A DNA stretch of 53,481 bases, taken from contig CALULY010000017.1 in assembly GCA_944321635.1 (NCBI GenBank), forward strand, positions 1 through 53,481. The letters run 5' to 3'. Positions 16,646 to 26,981 of the stretch are shown here, in pieces (position 1 is the first letter of the stretch; the number at the start of each line of letters is the position of its first letter). The position numbers and the translations under genes are program-made. The notes under the pieces are model-generated. The model was not told where the DNA came from. It did no database searches and was given only the letters and a program-made list of their open reading frames with translations. Origin of the DNA: an uncultured Bacteroidaceae bacterium (lineage in GTDB: Bacteria > Bacteroidota > Bacteroidia > Bacteroidales > Bacteroidaceae).

Positions 16646-16653
16646 TACTTTTG
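16646..16653 (+). promoter_or_regulatory. Predicted -7 element of the DUF5715 gene
   Basis: TACTTTTG fits TAnnTTTG 31 bp before the start codon. The nearest TTTG upstream is at 25 bp, longer than usual. Confidence 0.4.
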
Positions 16654-16684
16654 TTGACCGTAAGGCACTAATTATTCGGGCATT

Positions 16685-17353
16685 ATGAAATTATCCCATA
16701 TTTACGTCGTTTTGCCGTTTTTCTTGTCGTCCCTGCTCTTTTGCGGCTGTGGCGAGAGCCACATCGACGTGGAGGGCGGGCAAAAGACGTTCAACCGCAT
16801 ACGCGGCGTGGTCAGCTACCGCAAGGAATTCAACGACCTCAACGACATCCACCTCTCTGCGGCCAGACGCATAGGCATAACTCCCGTCGCGTCACGTGAC
16901 GAGATGGGACGCACGTCGCGTGACTTGCTGTTTGTTGGCGACAACGACTATTATGGCGTTGACCGGCTCACGCACTCAGTCCCGTACCTCGTCCCCAAAG
17001 CGAGCGCGGTGTTGATGGCCATCGCGATGAATTTCCAGGATTCGCTCCAGTCCAAGGGATTGGACAGGCACAAGCTCATCGTGACATCTGTGCTGCGTAC
17101 CAAGAACGATGTCAAACGGTTGCGCAAACGCAACGTCAACGCGTCGATGAACTCGGCACACTTCTATGGCACGACGTTTGACATCAGTTACAACCGCTTC
17201 CTCAAACCATGCGACGGGGCGGAAGACGAGGAGGTGCGCGAGCTCAAGTTGAAACTCGTGCTGTCCGAGGTGCTTAAGGATATGCGTGATGCGGGACTAT
17301 GCTATGTCAAGCATGAGGTGCGGCAGGGATGTTTCCACATCACGGCACGATGA
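16685..17353 (+). CDS. DUF5715 lipoprotein, M15/LAS-type peptidase fold
   Basis: The 222-residue protein has a lipoprotein signal (FFLSSLLFCGC). The motif NSAHFYGTTFDISY near residue 155 corresponds to the SxHxxGxxxD zinc-site signature of M15 D-Ala-D-Ala peptidases. HEVRQGCFHIT at the C-terminus supplies the last histidine. The predicted role is a zinc-dependent hydrolase acting on peptidoglycan peptides in the periplasm. The family is usually annotated only as DUF5715, so the enzyme activity is inferred from the conserved H, D and H. It is followed after 47 bp by the GH92 gene on the same strand. Confidence 0.75.
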   Translation: MKLSHIYVVLPFFLSSLLFCGCGESHIDVEGGQKTFNRIRGVVSYRKEFNDLNDIHLSAARRIGITPVASRDEMGRTSRDLLFVGDNDYYGVDRLTHSVPYLVPKASAVLMAIAMNFQDSLQSKGLDRHKLIVTSVLRTKNDVKRLRKRNVNASMNSAHFYGTTFDISYNRFLKPCDGAEDEEVRELKLKLVLSEVLKDMRDAGLCYVKHEVRQGCFHITAR

Positions 17354-17400
17354 TGGCGGGACGATAAGTAAAGGATGAAACAATACAAAAGCATATATAA

Positions 17401-19671
17401 ATGAACAGCAAAACATTTACTTCTGCCGTGCTGGCCGCGACCGTGGCGGCTTGCGTCTCGTGCAGTGCAAAGGATGGCGGCGCAGGGCTTGTCCCTGTCG
17501 ATTATGTCAACCCGTCAATGGGGGCGATAAGTCATTTGTTGATGCCCGCTTTCCCGACAGTGCAGTTGCCAAACAGTATGCTCCGTGTCTATCCATGTCG
17601 CACCGACGCGACGGGAGACCGCCTGTTCGGACTGCCTGTGACGGTTACAAACCACCGCGAGACCTGGGCTTTCGCCCTCTCGCCCCTGACGGGCGGGGTC
17701 GAAGGGTTGGAGGCGATTCCCGCATTGAGCTATGACAATGAGGAGGTGCGTCCCTACTATTACTCGGTTTATCTTGACGAAGAGGATGTCGATGTCGAGT
17801 TTGCTCCGTCGCACCAGTCGGCGGTATATGAATTCACCTACAATGGCGACGGCGAGCGTTGGCTTGTCCTCGCCACAAAGGCAGGAGGCTTGCAGGCCGA
17901 CGGCGGCAAGGTGACGGGCTGGCAGTCGTTGACAGACCGCACAAAGGTCTATGTCTCGATGCAGGTCGATGCCGAGCCGGGCGAGATCTATATGATAGGT
18001 TCTGACGGAGGGGTTATTGCCGATGCCTCGTCCATCGAGGGCGACACGGTGGCGGTTGCAATGCGTTTCCCCGACGATGCCAAGTCGGTGGCCGTGCGCT
18101 ACGGCATCTCGTTCATCAGTACCGAACAGGCTGGCAAAAACGTTGAACGCGAGATCCGTGGTCTCGGTGTCGAGCAAGTGGCTGGGGCAGGGCGTGAGGT
18201 CTGGAACGACGCACTTGGCAAAATCAAGGTCGAGGGCGACGACGAGGAAGCCCTGAGGGTGTTTTACACATCACTCTACCGTTGCTATGAGAGGCCTATA
18301 TGCATCAGCGAGGATGGCCGTTACTTCTCGGCTTACGACGGCAAGGTGCATGACGACGGGGGCGAACCCTTCTATGTCGATGACTGGATCTGGGATTCCT
18401 ACCGTGCCCACCATCCGTTGCGGGTATTGATAGATCCTGGCACGGAGCGCGACATAATCAACTCCTATCTACTGATGGCCGAGCAGACAGGCACGCACTG
18501 GATGCCGACATTTCCTGAAGTGTCAGGCGACACGCACCGCATGAATAGCAATCACGGCGTTGCCACCGTCTTGGATGCTTGGGTCAAAGGATTACAGGAG
18601 TTTGACTTGGCGAAGGCATACGATTATTGCAAGCGTGGGATAGAAGAGAAGACGCTCATCCCATGGTCTGACCGCCCGGCGGGATGGCTGGATGACTTCT
18701 ATAAAAAGAACGGCTACATCCCCGCCCTCCGTCCCGGCGAAAAAGAGACGGTCGAGGGCGTTTCCATCTGGGAGAAGCGGCAGCCCATCGCCGTCACCCT
18801 TGGCACTGCATACGACCAATGGTGCTTGTCGCAGTTGGCAAGCATAGTAGGCAAAAAGGATGAGGCGGCCCATTACGCCAAGTGCGCACTCAACTACCGC
18901 AATGTCTTCAACCCGGTGACTAAGTTTTTCCACCCCAAGGACAAGGACGGGCAGTTTATTTCCGGCGTGGACTACCGCTATGACGGCGGGCTCGGTGCAC
19001 GCGACTATTATGATGAAAACAACGGGTGGATATACCGGTGGGACGTACAGCACAACATCGCCGATCTCGTCGCCCTCAACGGCGGCGCGGGCAGTTTCAC
19101 CGCCGCGCTGGACTCGATGTTCAACGAGCCGATGGGGATGGCAAAGTGGAGTTTCTACTCATTCCTGCCCGACCACACTGGCAATGTGGGGATGTTCTCG
19201 ATGGCAAATGAGCCGAGTTTGCATATACCATATCTATATAACTACGCCGGCAAACCCTATATGACACAAAAGCGTGTACGCACCCTGCTCGACCAATGGT
19301 TCCGCGACGACCTCATGGGGTTGCCCGGTGACGAGGACGGCGGTGGAATGTCGGCATTCGTTGTATTCTCGGCCATGGGCTTCTATCCAGTCACGCCGGG
19401 ACTTCCGATCTACAACATAGGCAGCCCGATGTTCCGTCGTGTGGTGATGCAAATGCCTGGCGGCAAAACGCTTGAGATCGTCGCCGAGAACTATTCCCCC
19501 GACAACAAGTACATACAGAGCGCGACGCTCAACGGCATGGCGTGGGACAAACCTTGGTTCACGCACGAAGACATAGCCGGTGGCGGCAAGTTTGTGTTTG
19601 TCATGGGACCCAAGGCCAACAAATCCTGGGGCGCGGGCAGCGTGCCCCCTTCAGGTTGTGAAGCAGAATGA
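17401..19671 (+). CDS. GH92 alpha-mannosidase lipoprotein
   Basis: The 756-residue enzyme has a lipoprotein signal ending [12 protein letters not shown]92 motifs are visible throughout. YVNPSMG opens the N-terminal domain. [10 protein letters not shown] near 335 is in the catalytic region. [17 protein letters not shown] near 602 and [28 protein letters not shown] near 640 are the family's C-terminal blocks. GH92 enzymes are calcium-dependent exo-alpha-mannosidases acting on host or yeast glycans. The last block reads GGGMSAF where most members have CGQMSAW, so specificity may differ. No SusC/D genes are adjacent. Its stop overlaps the truA start (ATGA), implying translational coupling. Confidence 0.92.
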   Translation: MNSKTFTSAVLAATVAACVSCSAKDGGAGLVPVDYVNPSMGAISHLLMPAFPTVQLPNSMLRVYPCRTDATGDRLFGLPVTVTNHRETWAFALSPLTGGVEGLEAIPALSYDNEEVRPYYYSVYLDEEDVDVEFAPSHQSAVYEFTYNGDGERWLVLATKAGGLQADGGKVTGWQSLTDRTKVYVSMQVDAEPGEIYMIGSDGGVIADASSIEGDTVAVAMRFPDDAKSVAVRYGISFISTEQAGKNVEREIRGLGVEQVAGAGREVWNDALGKIKVEGDDEEALRVFYTSLYRCYERPICISEDGRYFSAYDGKVHDDGGEPFYVDDWIWDSYRAHHPLRVLIDPGTERDIINSYLLMAEQTGTHWMPTFPEVSGDTHRMNSNHGVATVLDAWVKGLQEFDLAKAYDYCKRGIEEKTLIPWSDRPAGWLDDFYKKNGYIPALRPGEKETVEGVSIWEKRQPIAVTLGTAYDQWCLSQLASIVGKKDEAAHYAKCALNYRNVFNPVTKFFHPKDKDGQFISGVDYRYDGGLGARDYYDENNGWIYRWDVQHNIADLVALNGGAGSFTAALDSMFNEPMGMAKWSFYSFLPDHTGNVGMFSMANEPSLHIPYLYNYAGKPYMTQKRVRTLLDQWFRDDLMGLPGDEDGGGMSAFVVFSAMGFYPVTPGLPIYNIGSPMFRRVVMQMPGGKTLEIVAENYSPDNKYIQSATLNGMAWDKPWFTHEDIAGGGKFVFVMGPKANKSWGAGSVPPSGCEAE

Positions 19672-20468
19672 TGACTAATGACAATGCAACTGCCGCGCCG
19701 GACGGTGCACCTGTGTTGGCGCGGCACTTCATCTACCTCTCCTACGACGGCGCGGCCTACCATGGATGGCAGGTGCAACCCAATGGTATCTCCGTGCAGC
19801 AGCGGCTGGGCGAGGCACTCTCGACCATCTTGCGCAGCACAATAGAGGTGACGGGCGCGGGGCGCACCGACGCAGGGGTCAATGCCGCGTTGATGGTGGC
19901 GCACTTTGACAGCGTGGCGGGCAGCTTTGACTGTGGCGTGTTGGCAGACAAACTCAACCGCCTCCTGCCGCCGGACATCGCGGTCAGCCGTATAGTGCCA
20001 GTGCGTCCCGATGCCCATGCACGTTTTGACGCGACTTCACGCACCTACAACTATTATGTCACCAGGCGCAAATGCCCGTTCACGGCGCGTTACCGTTGGC
20101 GGCAGCACACACCTCTCGATGTGGCGGCGATGAATGAGGCAGCCGCCGCGCTGATGGACTATGAAGACTTCACCAGCTTCAGCCGCCTGCACACCGATGT
20201 CAAGACCAACATCTGCCATGTCACCGAGGCCCGTTGGGAAAGTCTCGACGACGGCGACCTGAGGTTTGTCATAACCGCAGACCGCTTCCTGCGCAACATG
20301 GTGCGGGCCGTGGTGGGGACGCTCGTCGAGGTAGGCCGTGGGCGCATGGACTTGCCATCGTTCCGCCGCGTCATCGAGGCCCGCGACCGCTGCGCCGCCG
20401 GGCAGTCGGCACCGGGCAACGCGCTGTTCCTGGCAGGCATAACCTATCCTGACTCGTTGTTCCTCTGA
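19668..20468 (+). CDS. truA: tRNA pseudouridine(38-40) synthase TruA
   Basis: The 266-residue enzyme has the TruA active-site block [11 protein letters not shown] (catalytic aspartate in GRTDAG; the usual VHA is VNA here). It also has [18 protein letters not shown] at the N-terminus and [17 protein letters not shown] near residue 205. It converts uridines 38-40 of the tRNA anticodon arm to pseudouridine. Two ATG codons sit at 19668 and 19671; the first overlaps the GH92 stop. The EamA gene starts 2 bp after the stop, so GH92, truA and the transporter form one transcript. Confidence 0.95.
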   Translation: MMTNDNATAAPDGAPVLARHFIYLSYDGAAYHGWQVQPNGISVQQRLGEALSTILRSTIEVTGAGRTDAGVNAALMVAHFDSVAGSFDCGVLADKLNRLLPPDIAVSRIVPVRPDAHARFDATSRTYNYYVTRRKCPFTARYRWRQHTPLDVAAMNEAAAALMDYEDFTSFSRLHTDVKTNICHVTEARWESLDDGDLRFVITADRFLRNMVRAVVGTLVEVGRGRMDLPSFRRVIEARDRCAAGQSAPGNALFLAGITYPDSLFL

Positions 20469-20470
20469 CC

Positions 20471-21373
20471 ATGTGGCTTTCACTCGCATTCCTGTCGGCC
20501 GCCCTGCTTGGCCTTTATGACATAGCCAAGAAGACTTCGCTGCGGGGCAACGCCGTGTTGCCCGTGCTGCTGCTCAACACGGTGTTCTCGACGCTCATCT
20601 TCCTGCCGTTCATACTGATGTCGCGGTGCGGGGGGCGGGAGCTGCTGGGCGACTTGTTCTATGTCCCCGCCGCCGGTTGGGAAGTGCACCGCCTCATCAT
20701 CCTCAAGGCCATGTTGACTCTCTCGTCATGGATATGCGGGTATTTCGCCCTCAAGCACCTGCCTCTCACCATTGCCGGCCCGATCAACGCCACCCGTCCC
20801 GTGATGGTGCTGGTGGGGGCGATGATTGTCTTCGGCGAGCGGCTCAACGCCTTGCAATGGATTGGGGCGGGGTTTGCCGTGGTCTCGTTTTTCCTGCTCG
20901 GGATGTCGGGCAAAAAGGAGGGCATCGACTTCCGCCACAACCGATGGATAGCCCTGCTCGTCCTTGCTGCCGTGCTTGGGGCGGCGAGCGGGCTGTATGA
21001 CAAGTATCTCATGCAGGACATAGCTCCGATGACGGTCCAGGCGTGGTTCAACGTCTACCAGATGGCGGCAATGGCCGTCATCGTCGCCGTGCTGTGGTGG
21101 CCGCGCCGCCGTCAGGGCGAGCGGTTCGCGTGGCGTTGGTCGATAGTGCTAATATCCATCTTCCTGTCGGCCGCCGACTTTGCCTATTACTACGCCTTGG
21201 GGAGTGACGGGGCGATGGTCTCGGTCGTCTCGATGGTGAGGCGTGCCAGCGTCGTGGTCTCATTCATGGGCGGCGTGCTCATCTTCCGCGAAAAGAACGT
21301 GAAAGGCAAACTCATCGACCTCGCCTTGGTGCTTGTCGGGATGGTGTTCCTCTACCTCGGCAGCCGTGGTTGA
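20471..21373 (+). CDS. EamA/DMT-family transporter
   Basis: The 300-residue product has about ten hydrophobic helices in two five-helix halves. PINATRPVMVLVGAMIVFGERL in the first half is the typical EamA end-of-repeat motif, and VVSFMGGVLIFREKNVKGK mirrors it in the second. EamA proteins export or import small metabolites such as amino acids or nucleosides; the substrate is not predictable. It directly follows truA. A composite repeat begins within ten bases of its stop codon and may provide the end of the transcript. Confidence 0.88.
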   Translation: MWLSLAFLSAALLGLYDIAKKTSLRGNAVLPVLLLNTVFSTLIFLPFILMSRCGGRELLGDLFYVPAAGWEVHRLIILKAMLTLSSWICGYFALKHLPLTIAGPINATRPVMVLVGAMIVFGERLNALQWIGAGFAVVSFFLLGMSGKKEGIDFRHNRWIALLVLAAVLGAASGLYDKYLMQDIAPMTVQAWFNVYQMAAMAVIVAVLWWPRRRQGERFAWRWSIVLISIFLSAADFAYYYALGSDGAMVSVVSMVRRASVVVSFMGGVLIFREKNVKGKLIDLALVLVGMVFLYLGSRG

Positions 21374-21379
21374 CGGCCG

Positions 21380-21900
21380 TGCCGCCGCTACACCGGGGGA
21401 TGAGGCTCGCGGGGAGCATCTCTATTTATATATGGTAGTGAATATGTAGAGACGCGATTAATCGCGTCTCTACTGCTACGCGGCTGTGCTCAAAGGGATG
21501 GGTTAGGAGACAAACCTGATTGCACGGGATGCGTAGAGACGCGATTAATCGCGTCTCTACTGCTGCGCGGCGGTGCTCAAGAGAGCAGAGCAAGGAGAAA
21601 AATCAGACTGCACGGGATGTGTAGAGACGCGATTAATCGCGTCTCTACTGCTGCGCGCCGGTGCTCAAGGGTGCGGGGTGAGGGGAAAACCCGCATGGGT
21701 CAGGCCTAAAGTCCCGTTGCGTCAGACGGAAAGTTGGTTGCCTTCTAATGAAAAGTATATTCAGAAGTTTTGTTTATATAAACAGAACTTTTGAATATAT
21801 AAACAAAAGTTTTGTTTTTACTTTATGTCTGACCTAATGCAACTTTATGTCAGACCTGGACGAGGTTTGGGTCTGACCTCGGTGGATTTTACGTCTGGTG
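21380..21900 (+). repeat. Composite repeat element, copy 1
   Basis: In order this copy has a GGATGAGGCTCGCGGGGAGC edge, three 28-bp palindromes (21446-21648), a conserved block AAAACCCGC...GTCAGACGGAAAGTTGG, and the AT-rich core from 21769. The core's left arm ATTCAGAAGTTTTG is present but its right arm has been lost. GTCTGACC/GTCAGACC boundary motifs run to about 21900. It fills the gap between the EamA gene and the next lipoprotein gene; no protein gene is supported here. Confidence 0.8.
21446..21648. repeat. Three 28-bp palindromes at 87/88-bp spacing
   Basis: GTAGAGACGCGATT / AATCGCGTCTCTAC is perfect at 21446-21473, 21533-21560 and 21621-21648. The spacers share CTGCTGCGCGGCGGTGCTCA and GCACGGGATG. 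It is a short minisatellite, the mirror of the five-unit array at 39329-39705. Confidence 0.9.
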
Positions 21901-22063
21901 CGGGCGCATCCCATGTTTGGTCTTTAGGGGTTGTCGTCCGCTGTCGCGGGTCGGATTGCCTTGTGCTGGGTCGATGCGCGGGCGGTGGCCGGGCTGCGTG
22001 GGCGGGGTGTTGCGGGGTTTGGGCTATTTTGCTATTTTCGCAAAAACTATTGACATTGATTCC

Positions 22064-23173
22064 ATGACCAAGATTATCTGGCGTTTGCTGGCTGTCGCGG
22101 CGGCCGTTTGTGGGCTTGCCGCGTGCACTGACGGGGGAAGGACGGACGTTTTCACCCTGCGTGCCGACTTGCGTGGCCTGACGCATGACACGGTTGAGGT
22201 GCGTGACGTGTTGTCCTACAAGGACACTGTTTGGCGCGTCGTGCAGAGCGGCGGGCGTTTTGTCTTTGAGGCAGAGCCCGACACGTTTGTCCTCTACAAG
22301 TTGACGGTCAACGGCGGGGCTTCCTCGTTTTATGCCTTTGGCGACAAGGGCGGGATGGTCGAGGCGGCTGGGCGCGTCGATTCGTCGTTCATCTCGCTTT
22401 GCGGCAACGTCGAGGCCAACGGGCGGCTTATGGATTTTGAGAGGTCGCTGTCGTCGCGGTTGGATGCGTTCGCCGATGAGGCTGCCGGCAGCGGGCGGGA
22501 TGTGGCGGCGCAGTTGGATTCGATTGCTGGTGCCGAGGCTGCCGCCTATGTCGCTTCGCACCGTGATGACTATGTGTCGGCCGTGGTGTTTGAGAAGTAT
22601 CTGTGGGAAAGCCGCCGTCCCGACTACGAGTTGATTGACTCTGTGCTCGGCTGCATGAGCGGCATCCTGCTCGACCTGCCCGAGTTGCACAGGGCGAGGG
22701 CGGTTGTTGACAAGAAAAAGGCGGCGTTCCCAGGCCGTTATGTCTACTTGAACAACCTGGAATTCACCGACGGCACGCGGATGCCGATAAGCGAATCGAG
22801 GAACAACTACCTGTTCATCGAGTTCTGGGCCTCGTGGTCACGCCCGTCGATGTCCTTGCGTGGGGACTTCGGGGAAGTCTATTCCAAGTTCCGCCAAGCC
22901 AAGGTGCGTGAGGCAGGCAAGAGCGTCGGGGTCAATTTCATAGGGGTGTCCCTCGACACCGATGCCGCCGTTTGCGACTCTGCATCACGTGCGTCGTCCG
23001 CAGGGTGGCGTCAAGTGTGCGACGGCAACGCTTGGGTCTCGGACCTGGTTGAGAAGTTTGCCATAACAAGTCTGCCCGACAACGTGCTGCTCGGGCTTAA
23101 CAACAAGGTGATAGGCCGCAGCCTTACGCCGTCAGAGCTTGACAGCGTGCTGTCTGCCAAGTTTGCCCGCTGA
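22064..23173 (+). CDS. Thioredoxin-like lipoprotein (DUF4369-type) lacking the CxxC
   Basis: The 369-residue protein has a lipoprotein signal (AVAAAVCGLAACTDGG). A beta-rich DUF4369-like N-terminal domain follows (TVEVRDVLSYKDTVWRV, with a cell-surface lipoprotein pattern), then a C-terminal thioredoxin/AhpC-TSA-like fold from about residue 230. At the place of the redox motif WCGPC the sequence reads EFWASWSRPSMSLRG, so both catalytic cysteines are absent. It therefore cannot do thiol exchange and may be a binding or scaffold protein. ATG 22064 gives a good signal peptide; the upstream frame does not. comM begins 35 bp downstream. Confidence 0.8.
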   Translation: MTKIIWRLLAVAAAVCGLAACTDGGRTDVFTLRADLRGLTHDTVEVRDVLSYKDTVWRVVQSGGRFVFEAEPDTFVLYKLTVNGGASSFYAFGDKGGMVEAAGRVDSSFISLCGNVEANGRLMDFERSLSSRLDAFADEAAGSGRDVAAQLDSIAGAEAAAYVASHRDDYVSAVVFEKYLWESRRPDYELIDSVLGCMSGILLDLPELHRARAVVDKKKAAFPGRYVYLNNLEFTDGTRMPISESRNNYLFIEFWASWSRPSMSLRGDFGEVYSKFRQAKVREAGKSVGVNFIGVSLDTDAAVCDSASRASSAGWRQVCDGNAWVSDLVEKFAITSLPDNVLLGLNNKVIGRSLTPSELDSVLSAKFAR

Positions 23174-23208
23174 GCGACGGCAGCACCACCAATCAACATC
23201 ATCACACA

Positions 23209-24750
23209 ATGCTTGTCAAAGTCTACGCCGCCGCCGTCCAGGGCATCGATGCCATGCCCGTCACCATCGAGGCCAACAGCTCCCGAGGTTGCCTGTTCCA
23301 CCTCGTCGGACTGCCCGACTCTGCTGTCAAGGAGAGCCATGAACGCATCAAGTCCGCACTGTCGGTCAACGGATATAAGTTCCCGACAAAGGAAATAATC
23401 ATCAATATGTCCCCCGCCGACGTGCGCAAGGAGGGGACAGCCTATGACTTGCCGCTCGCCATAGGCATACTCGCGTCCGCCGAGGAGGTGAGTGCCGAGC
23501 GGTTGCCCCGCTTCATGCTCATGGGGGAGATAAGCCTCGATGGCTCCGTCTTGCCTATCAAGGGGGCGTTGCCCATAGCTATTCTGGCGCGAAGTGAGGG
23601 CTACGATGGCTTGATCGTCCCAGAACAGAACGCCAGGGAAGCGGCGGTGGTCAACAATTTGCAGGTGTTCGGTGTCAGGAACATACGCGAAGTCATCTCC
23701 TTCCTCAACGGGGAGGCGGAGCTTGAGCCGACAGTGGTTGACACGAGGGCGGAGTTCTACGCCCGCCAGGCCTCATTTGACCTCGACTTTGCCGAAGTGA
23801 AAGGACAGGAAAGTGTCAAACGCGCCCTCGAAGTCGCCGCCGCCGGCGGGCACAATGTCATCATGGTAGGCGCGCCGGGCAGCGGCAAATCGATGATGGC
23901 CAAGCGTCTGCCGTCCATCCTCCCGCCTTTGTCCCTGGGCGAAAGCCTGGAGACGACCAAGATACACTCTGTGGCGGGCAAGCTGCCGCGCGGCACTTCG
24001 CTCATCGCCCAACGGCCGTTCCGCAGCCCGCACCACACCATTTCGCAGGTGGCTATGGTGGGTGGGGGTACTTATCCCGCCCCCGGGGAGATAAGCCTCG
24101 CACACAACGGGGTGCTGTTCCTTGACGAACTGCCCGAATTCAACCGTGCCGTGCTCGAAGTCCTGCGGCAACCGCTGGAAGACCGTCGCATCTCGATTGC
24201 GCGTGCCAAGTGCTCATTGGATTATCCCGCGAGTTTCATGCTCGTGGCAAGCATGAATCCTTGCCCTTGCGGCTATTACAACCACCCGACAAAAGCGTGC
24301 GTTTGCACTCCGGGGCAGGTGCAAAAGTACTTGAACCGCATATCCGGTCCCTTGTTGGACCGCATCGACATCCAGGTTGAGATAGTCCCTGTCCCCTTTG
24401 ACAAGATGTCCGACACACGGCAGGGCGAACCCAGCGAGGCGATACGTCAGAGGGTAGTCGCGGCGCGGCGGGTGCAAGAGGAGAGATTCAAGGGAGAAAA
24501 AGGCATCTACTGCAATGCCCAGATGACCCCGCGTCTGATGAACCAATATGCTGTGCCCGATGCCGACGGCCTGCGCCTGCTGAAAAACGCGATGCAGCGT
24601 CTCAACCTTTCGGCCAGGGCTTACGACCGCATCCTCCGTGTGGCACGCACCATCGCCGATCTGGAAGGCAGCCCGTCGGTCAAATCAAACCACATCGCCG
24701 AGGCGATAAGCTACCGCAACCTTGACCGCGCAGGGTGGGGCAACACGTGA
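23209..24750 (+). CDS. comM: YifB/ComM-family AAA+ ATPase
   Basis: The 513-residue protein has an N-terminal Lon-S16-like domain, then the Mg-chelatase-type AAA+ core: Walker A GAPGSGKSMMAKRLP near 220, Walker B VLFLDELPEF near 302, and a cysteine cluster CPCGYYNHPTKACVC near 350. The C-terminal domain includes LSARAYDRILRVARTIADL. ComM homologues are hexameric helicases that drive branch migration during natural transformation. That makes it notable next to comEC at 30326 and a decayed tfoX at 53050. It runs into yraN with a 4-bp gap. Confidence 0.92.
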   Translation: MLVKVYAAAVQGIDAMPVTIEANSSRGCLFHLVGLPDSAVKESHERIKSALSVNGYKFPTKEIIINMSPADVRKEGTAYDLPLAIGILASAEEVSAERLPRFMLMGEISLDGSVLPIKGALPIAILARSEGYDGLIVPEQNAREAAVVNNLQVFGVRNIREVISFLNGEAELEPTVVDTRAEFYARQASFDLDFAEVKGQESVKRALEVAAAGGHNVIMVGAPGSGKSMMAKRLPSILPPLSLGESLETTKIHSVAGKLPRGTSLIAQRPFRSPHHTISQVAMVGGGTYPAPGEISLAHNGVLFLDELPEFNRAVLEVLRQPLEDRRISIARAKCSLDYPASFMLVASMNPCPCGYYNHPTKACVCTPGQVQKYLNRISGPLLDRIDIQVEIVPVPFDKMSDTRQGEPSEAIRQRVVAARRVQEERFKGEKGIYCNAQMTPRLMNQYAVPDADGLRLLKNAMQRLNLSARAYDRILRVARTIADLEGSPSVKSNHIAEAISYRNLDRAGWGNT

Positions 24751-24754
24751 CATC

Positions 24755-25120
24755 ATGGCAAAGCACAACGAACTCGGCAAGATGGGCGAGGCCATGGCGA
24801 CTGCCATGCTCGTGGGCAAGGGACTGCGCATCAGGAACCACAATTGGCGGTGCGGGAAACTTGAGATAGACATCGTGGCGGAGTCTGACGACGAGATAAT
24901 TTTCGTCGAAGTCAAGACGCGCCAAAACGCCTACTTCGCCGACCCCAAGGACGCTGTTACGCCAAAAAAGATAAGGAACATCGTCCGCGCCGCCGATGCA
25001 TACATAAAGGAACATGAAGTGGACAAGCCCGCGCGGTTTGACATCGTTGAGATTGTCGGCGAAGACAGCAGCGCGGAGATTGACCACATCGAGGGAGCAT
25101 TCCTGCCCCCGATGATGTGA
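24755..25120 (+). CDS. YraN-family (UPF0102) nuclease-fold protein
   Basis: The 121-residue protein shows the PD-(D/E)xK-like core: ELGKMGEAMA, GKLEIDIVAE and IIFVEVKTRQ, the E, D and E-x-K residues being those of resolvase/endonuclease folds. UPF0102 proteins have no settled function but are often found near ribosomal, rnhB or comM genes, as here. An upstream extension of the frame to 24722 overlaps comM and lacks similarity, so ATG 24755 (MAKHNELG) is preferred. Confidence 0.88.
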   Translation: MAKHNELGKMGEAMATAMLVGKGLRIRNHNWRCGKLEIDIVAESDDEIIFVEVKTRQNAYFADPKDAVTPKKIRNIVRAADAYIKEHEVDKPARFDIVEIVGEDSSAEIDHIEGAFLPPMM

Positions 25121-25146
25121 GGCTGCTTGCTTGGTGAGCAAGGGGT

Positions 25147-25926
25147 TTACTCCTGCTTGGCCGTCTTGCCCTGTTTGCCGATCCACCAATCGATGAGCCG
25201 CCGGGCAAGGCTGAGCTTCTGCGGCAGTTCGGGCAATGTGTCGATGGTGAAAAACCGCCCCGCATCCAGTTCCTCCTCTTGCAGCCGCAGTTCCCCGCTC
25301 TCGTATTCGGCTGTGAATCCCACCATGATGACGCTGGGATAGGGCCATGGCTGGCTGCCAAAGTACTTCACGTTCTTGATCGTCAGTCCCGTCTCTTCCA
25401 TCACTTCGCGCCGGAGGCAATCCTCCAGAGACTCCCCGGGCTCGACATAGCCCGCAATAAGTCCCCGGAACGTGCCTCTGAAGTTGCGGGCATGGACCAT
25501 AAGGACGGCATCACCCCGCTCGATGAGCACGATGATCGCAGGCGAGATGCTGGGAAACAGCTCGTGACCGCACGCCGGGCACACCTTGCCGATGCGTTGC
25601 GTCCTGCGTGTCTGAGTGCCGCACGCCGGGCAGTAGCGGCTGGTCAGGTCCCAGTGGACGAGTTCACGCGCCGCCCCGGCCTTGTCGTACATCCTTTTAT
25701 CCAATTTGAAGTAGGATGCCCGTAGGTCGCACCGCTCCAATCCGCCAAGGTCGTCGCACGTCGTGCAGTAGGCCTTGCAGTCGTGCCCGTCGATAGTCCC
25801 GACGTCGTGGACGATTGTCCCCTCGGCCACGGGCAGCGGCATGGCATCTGCGAGGGGGATGCTCTGCTTGCCGCCGTCTGAGGCAAGCAGCAGTTGCCTG
25901 TCTGAGAAGATGAACCAGTAGGTCAT
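25147..25926 (-). CDS. nudC: NADH/NAD-RNA pyrophosphatase NudC
   Basis: The 259-residue enzyme has the NudC layout: an N-terminal domain, a zinc ribbon with CPAC near 100 and CPAC near 117, and the Nudix box GYVEPGESLEDCLRREVMEETG near 155. The NADH-specific SQPWPYP motif near 187 follows. It hydrolyses NADH and can remove NAD caps from RNA 5' ends, acting as a dimer with zinc and magnesium. The start could be GTG 25935, overlapping the upstream stop, or ATG 25926. I chose ATG because AAGGTGAGG lies just before it. It is translationally close to the DUF2027-Smr gene upstream. Confidence 0.93.
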   Translation of the reverse strand: MTYWFIFSDRQLLLASDGGKQSIPLADAMPLPVAEGTIVHDVGTIDGHDCKAYCTTCDDLGGLERCDLRASYFKLDKRMYDKAGAARELVHWDLTSRYCPACGTQTRRTQRIGKVCPACGHELFPSISPAIIVLIERGDAVLMVHARNFRGTFRGLIAGYVEPGESLEDCLRREVMEETGLTIKNVKYFGSQPWPYPSVIMVGFTAEYESGELRLQEEELDAGRFFTIDTLPELPQKLSLARRLIDWWIGKQGKTAKQE

Positions 25927-25931
25927 GCCCC

Positions 25932-26981
25932 TCACCTTATCGTCACCATCGTCGCACCAAAGCCATATTCCCTAAACGAGGCATCCTGGCTTTGGCAGGA
26001 CTTGTAGTGCCGTTTCAACTCATCGAGGATGGCCTTGCGCAGCACCCCGTCGCCCTTGCCGTGGATGAAGACGATCTTTGCACCCTTGTTCTTGAGATTC
26101 TCGTCCATCACTTTGCGGAAGTGGTCCAATTGGTATCTGAGCATGGCCGCGTTGTCCATGCCTGTCGTGTCGTCCAACAATTCGTTTATGTGCAAATCCA
26201 CCTCCATCGGCCCGCTTTGTCGCGGCTGCTTGCGTGCCGGCTCGCTGACGGGACGGTCGCCCTTGGCCTTTTGCACCATCGCTTCTTGCAGCTCCTCTGC
26301 CGAGACGAACAGCTGGCGGGCAGGCACGTCGTCCCTCACGATGTCGTAGAGCAACGCCGGGTCTTCAAAAAAATCGGTCTCCTTGAACGTGTGCAGCTTG
26401 TAGAATTTCACCGTGTCCAACCTCAATGTCACGCTCACGGCGGGTTTGCCGGCGAATGCTTTGGTCTTGAACGCTATGAGCTGCACCGACACACGTTGCA
26501 AGTCGTTGAGGCTGCTCTTGTCGAATTCCTCAAGGAAGAGCTTGGTGTTGGGCTCGACCAAGCCGTTTGCGCGGGGCAACCAGTTGGCGTTTTCGCCCGT
26601 TGCGTAGGTGAAGTAGAGGTAGTAGTTGCTGTCATTGACCAGATAGGTCTCAAACTCCGTTGTGCTTATCGCCTTGGCATCGACCGGGACGTAGGCGAGG
26701 TAGACGTTCAAACGCTCCCCCTCGCGGGTCTCTGCCACGGGTTTGTGCGGCTCGGGCTTGGTGTCCTCGACCACGGGGGCAGGCGTGCCGGCCTCTTTTG
26801 TCACCTTCCTTTTGGTGGCATAGTTGTCGCTTTCCACCACGATGCATTCGTTCACGGGCATGGGGATGTCAAACCCTGACTCGTCCTCGACCAACACCGT
26901 GGCTTTGTCCCTGAACCCTGTCACCACTCCCCCGCCTACTTCGCTGAGGAAGCGCACCTTGTCGCCTATCTTTATGTCCAT
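25932..26981 (-). CDS. DUF2027 protein with C-terminal Smr domain
   Basis: The 349-residue protein begins with an SH3-like DUF2027 segment ([19 protein letters not shown], residues 5-23). A central beta domain of about 150 residues follows, and then a C-terminal Smr domain from about residue 262: [11 protein letters not shown] supplies the DLH motif, and [16 protein letters not shown] supplies HGKG. Smr domains nick nucleic acid or cleave RNA at collided ribosomes. The combination is specific to Bacteroidota and is untested to my knowledge. It heads a minus-strand pair with nudC. Confidence 0.9.
   Translation of the reverse strand: MDIKIGDKVRFLSEVGGGVVTGFRDKATVLVEDESGFDIPMPVNECIVVESDNYATKRKVTKEAGTPAPVVEDTKPEPHKPVAETREGERLNVYLAYVPVDAKAISTTEFETYLVNDSNYYLYFTYATGENANWLPRANGLVEPNTKLFLEEFDKSSLNDLQRVSVQLIAFKTKAFAGKPAVSVTLRLDTVKFYKLHTFKETDFFEDPALLYDIVRDDVPARQLFVSAEELQEAMVQKAKGDRPVSEPARKQPRQSGPMEVDLHINELLDDTTGMDNAAMLRYQLDHFRKVMDENLKNKGAKIVFIHGKGDGVLRKAILDELKRHYKSCQSQDASFREYGFGATMVTIR

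Noticed and set aside
21825..22067. Small gene at the end of composite repeat copy 1
   Set aside because: The frame starts in the repeat, is not kept in other copies, and overlaps the lipoprotein start.
25128..25145. Terminator between yraN and nudC
   Set aside because: CTTGCT/AGCAAG can pair, but the stem is short and has no T-run, so I did not list it.
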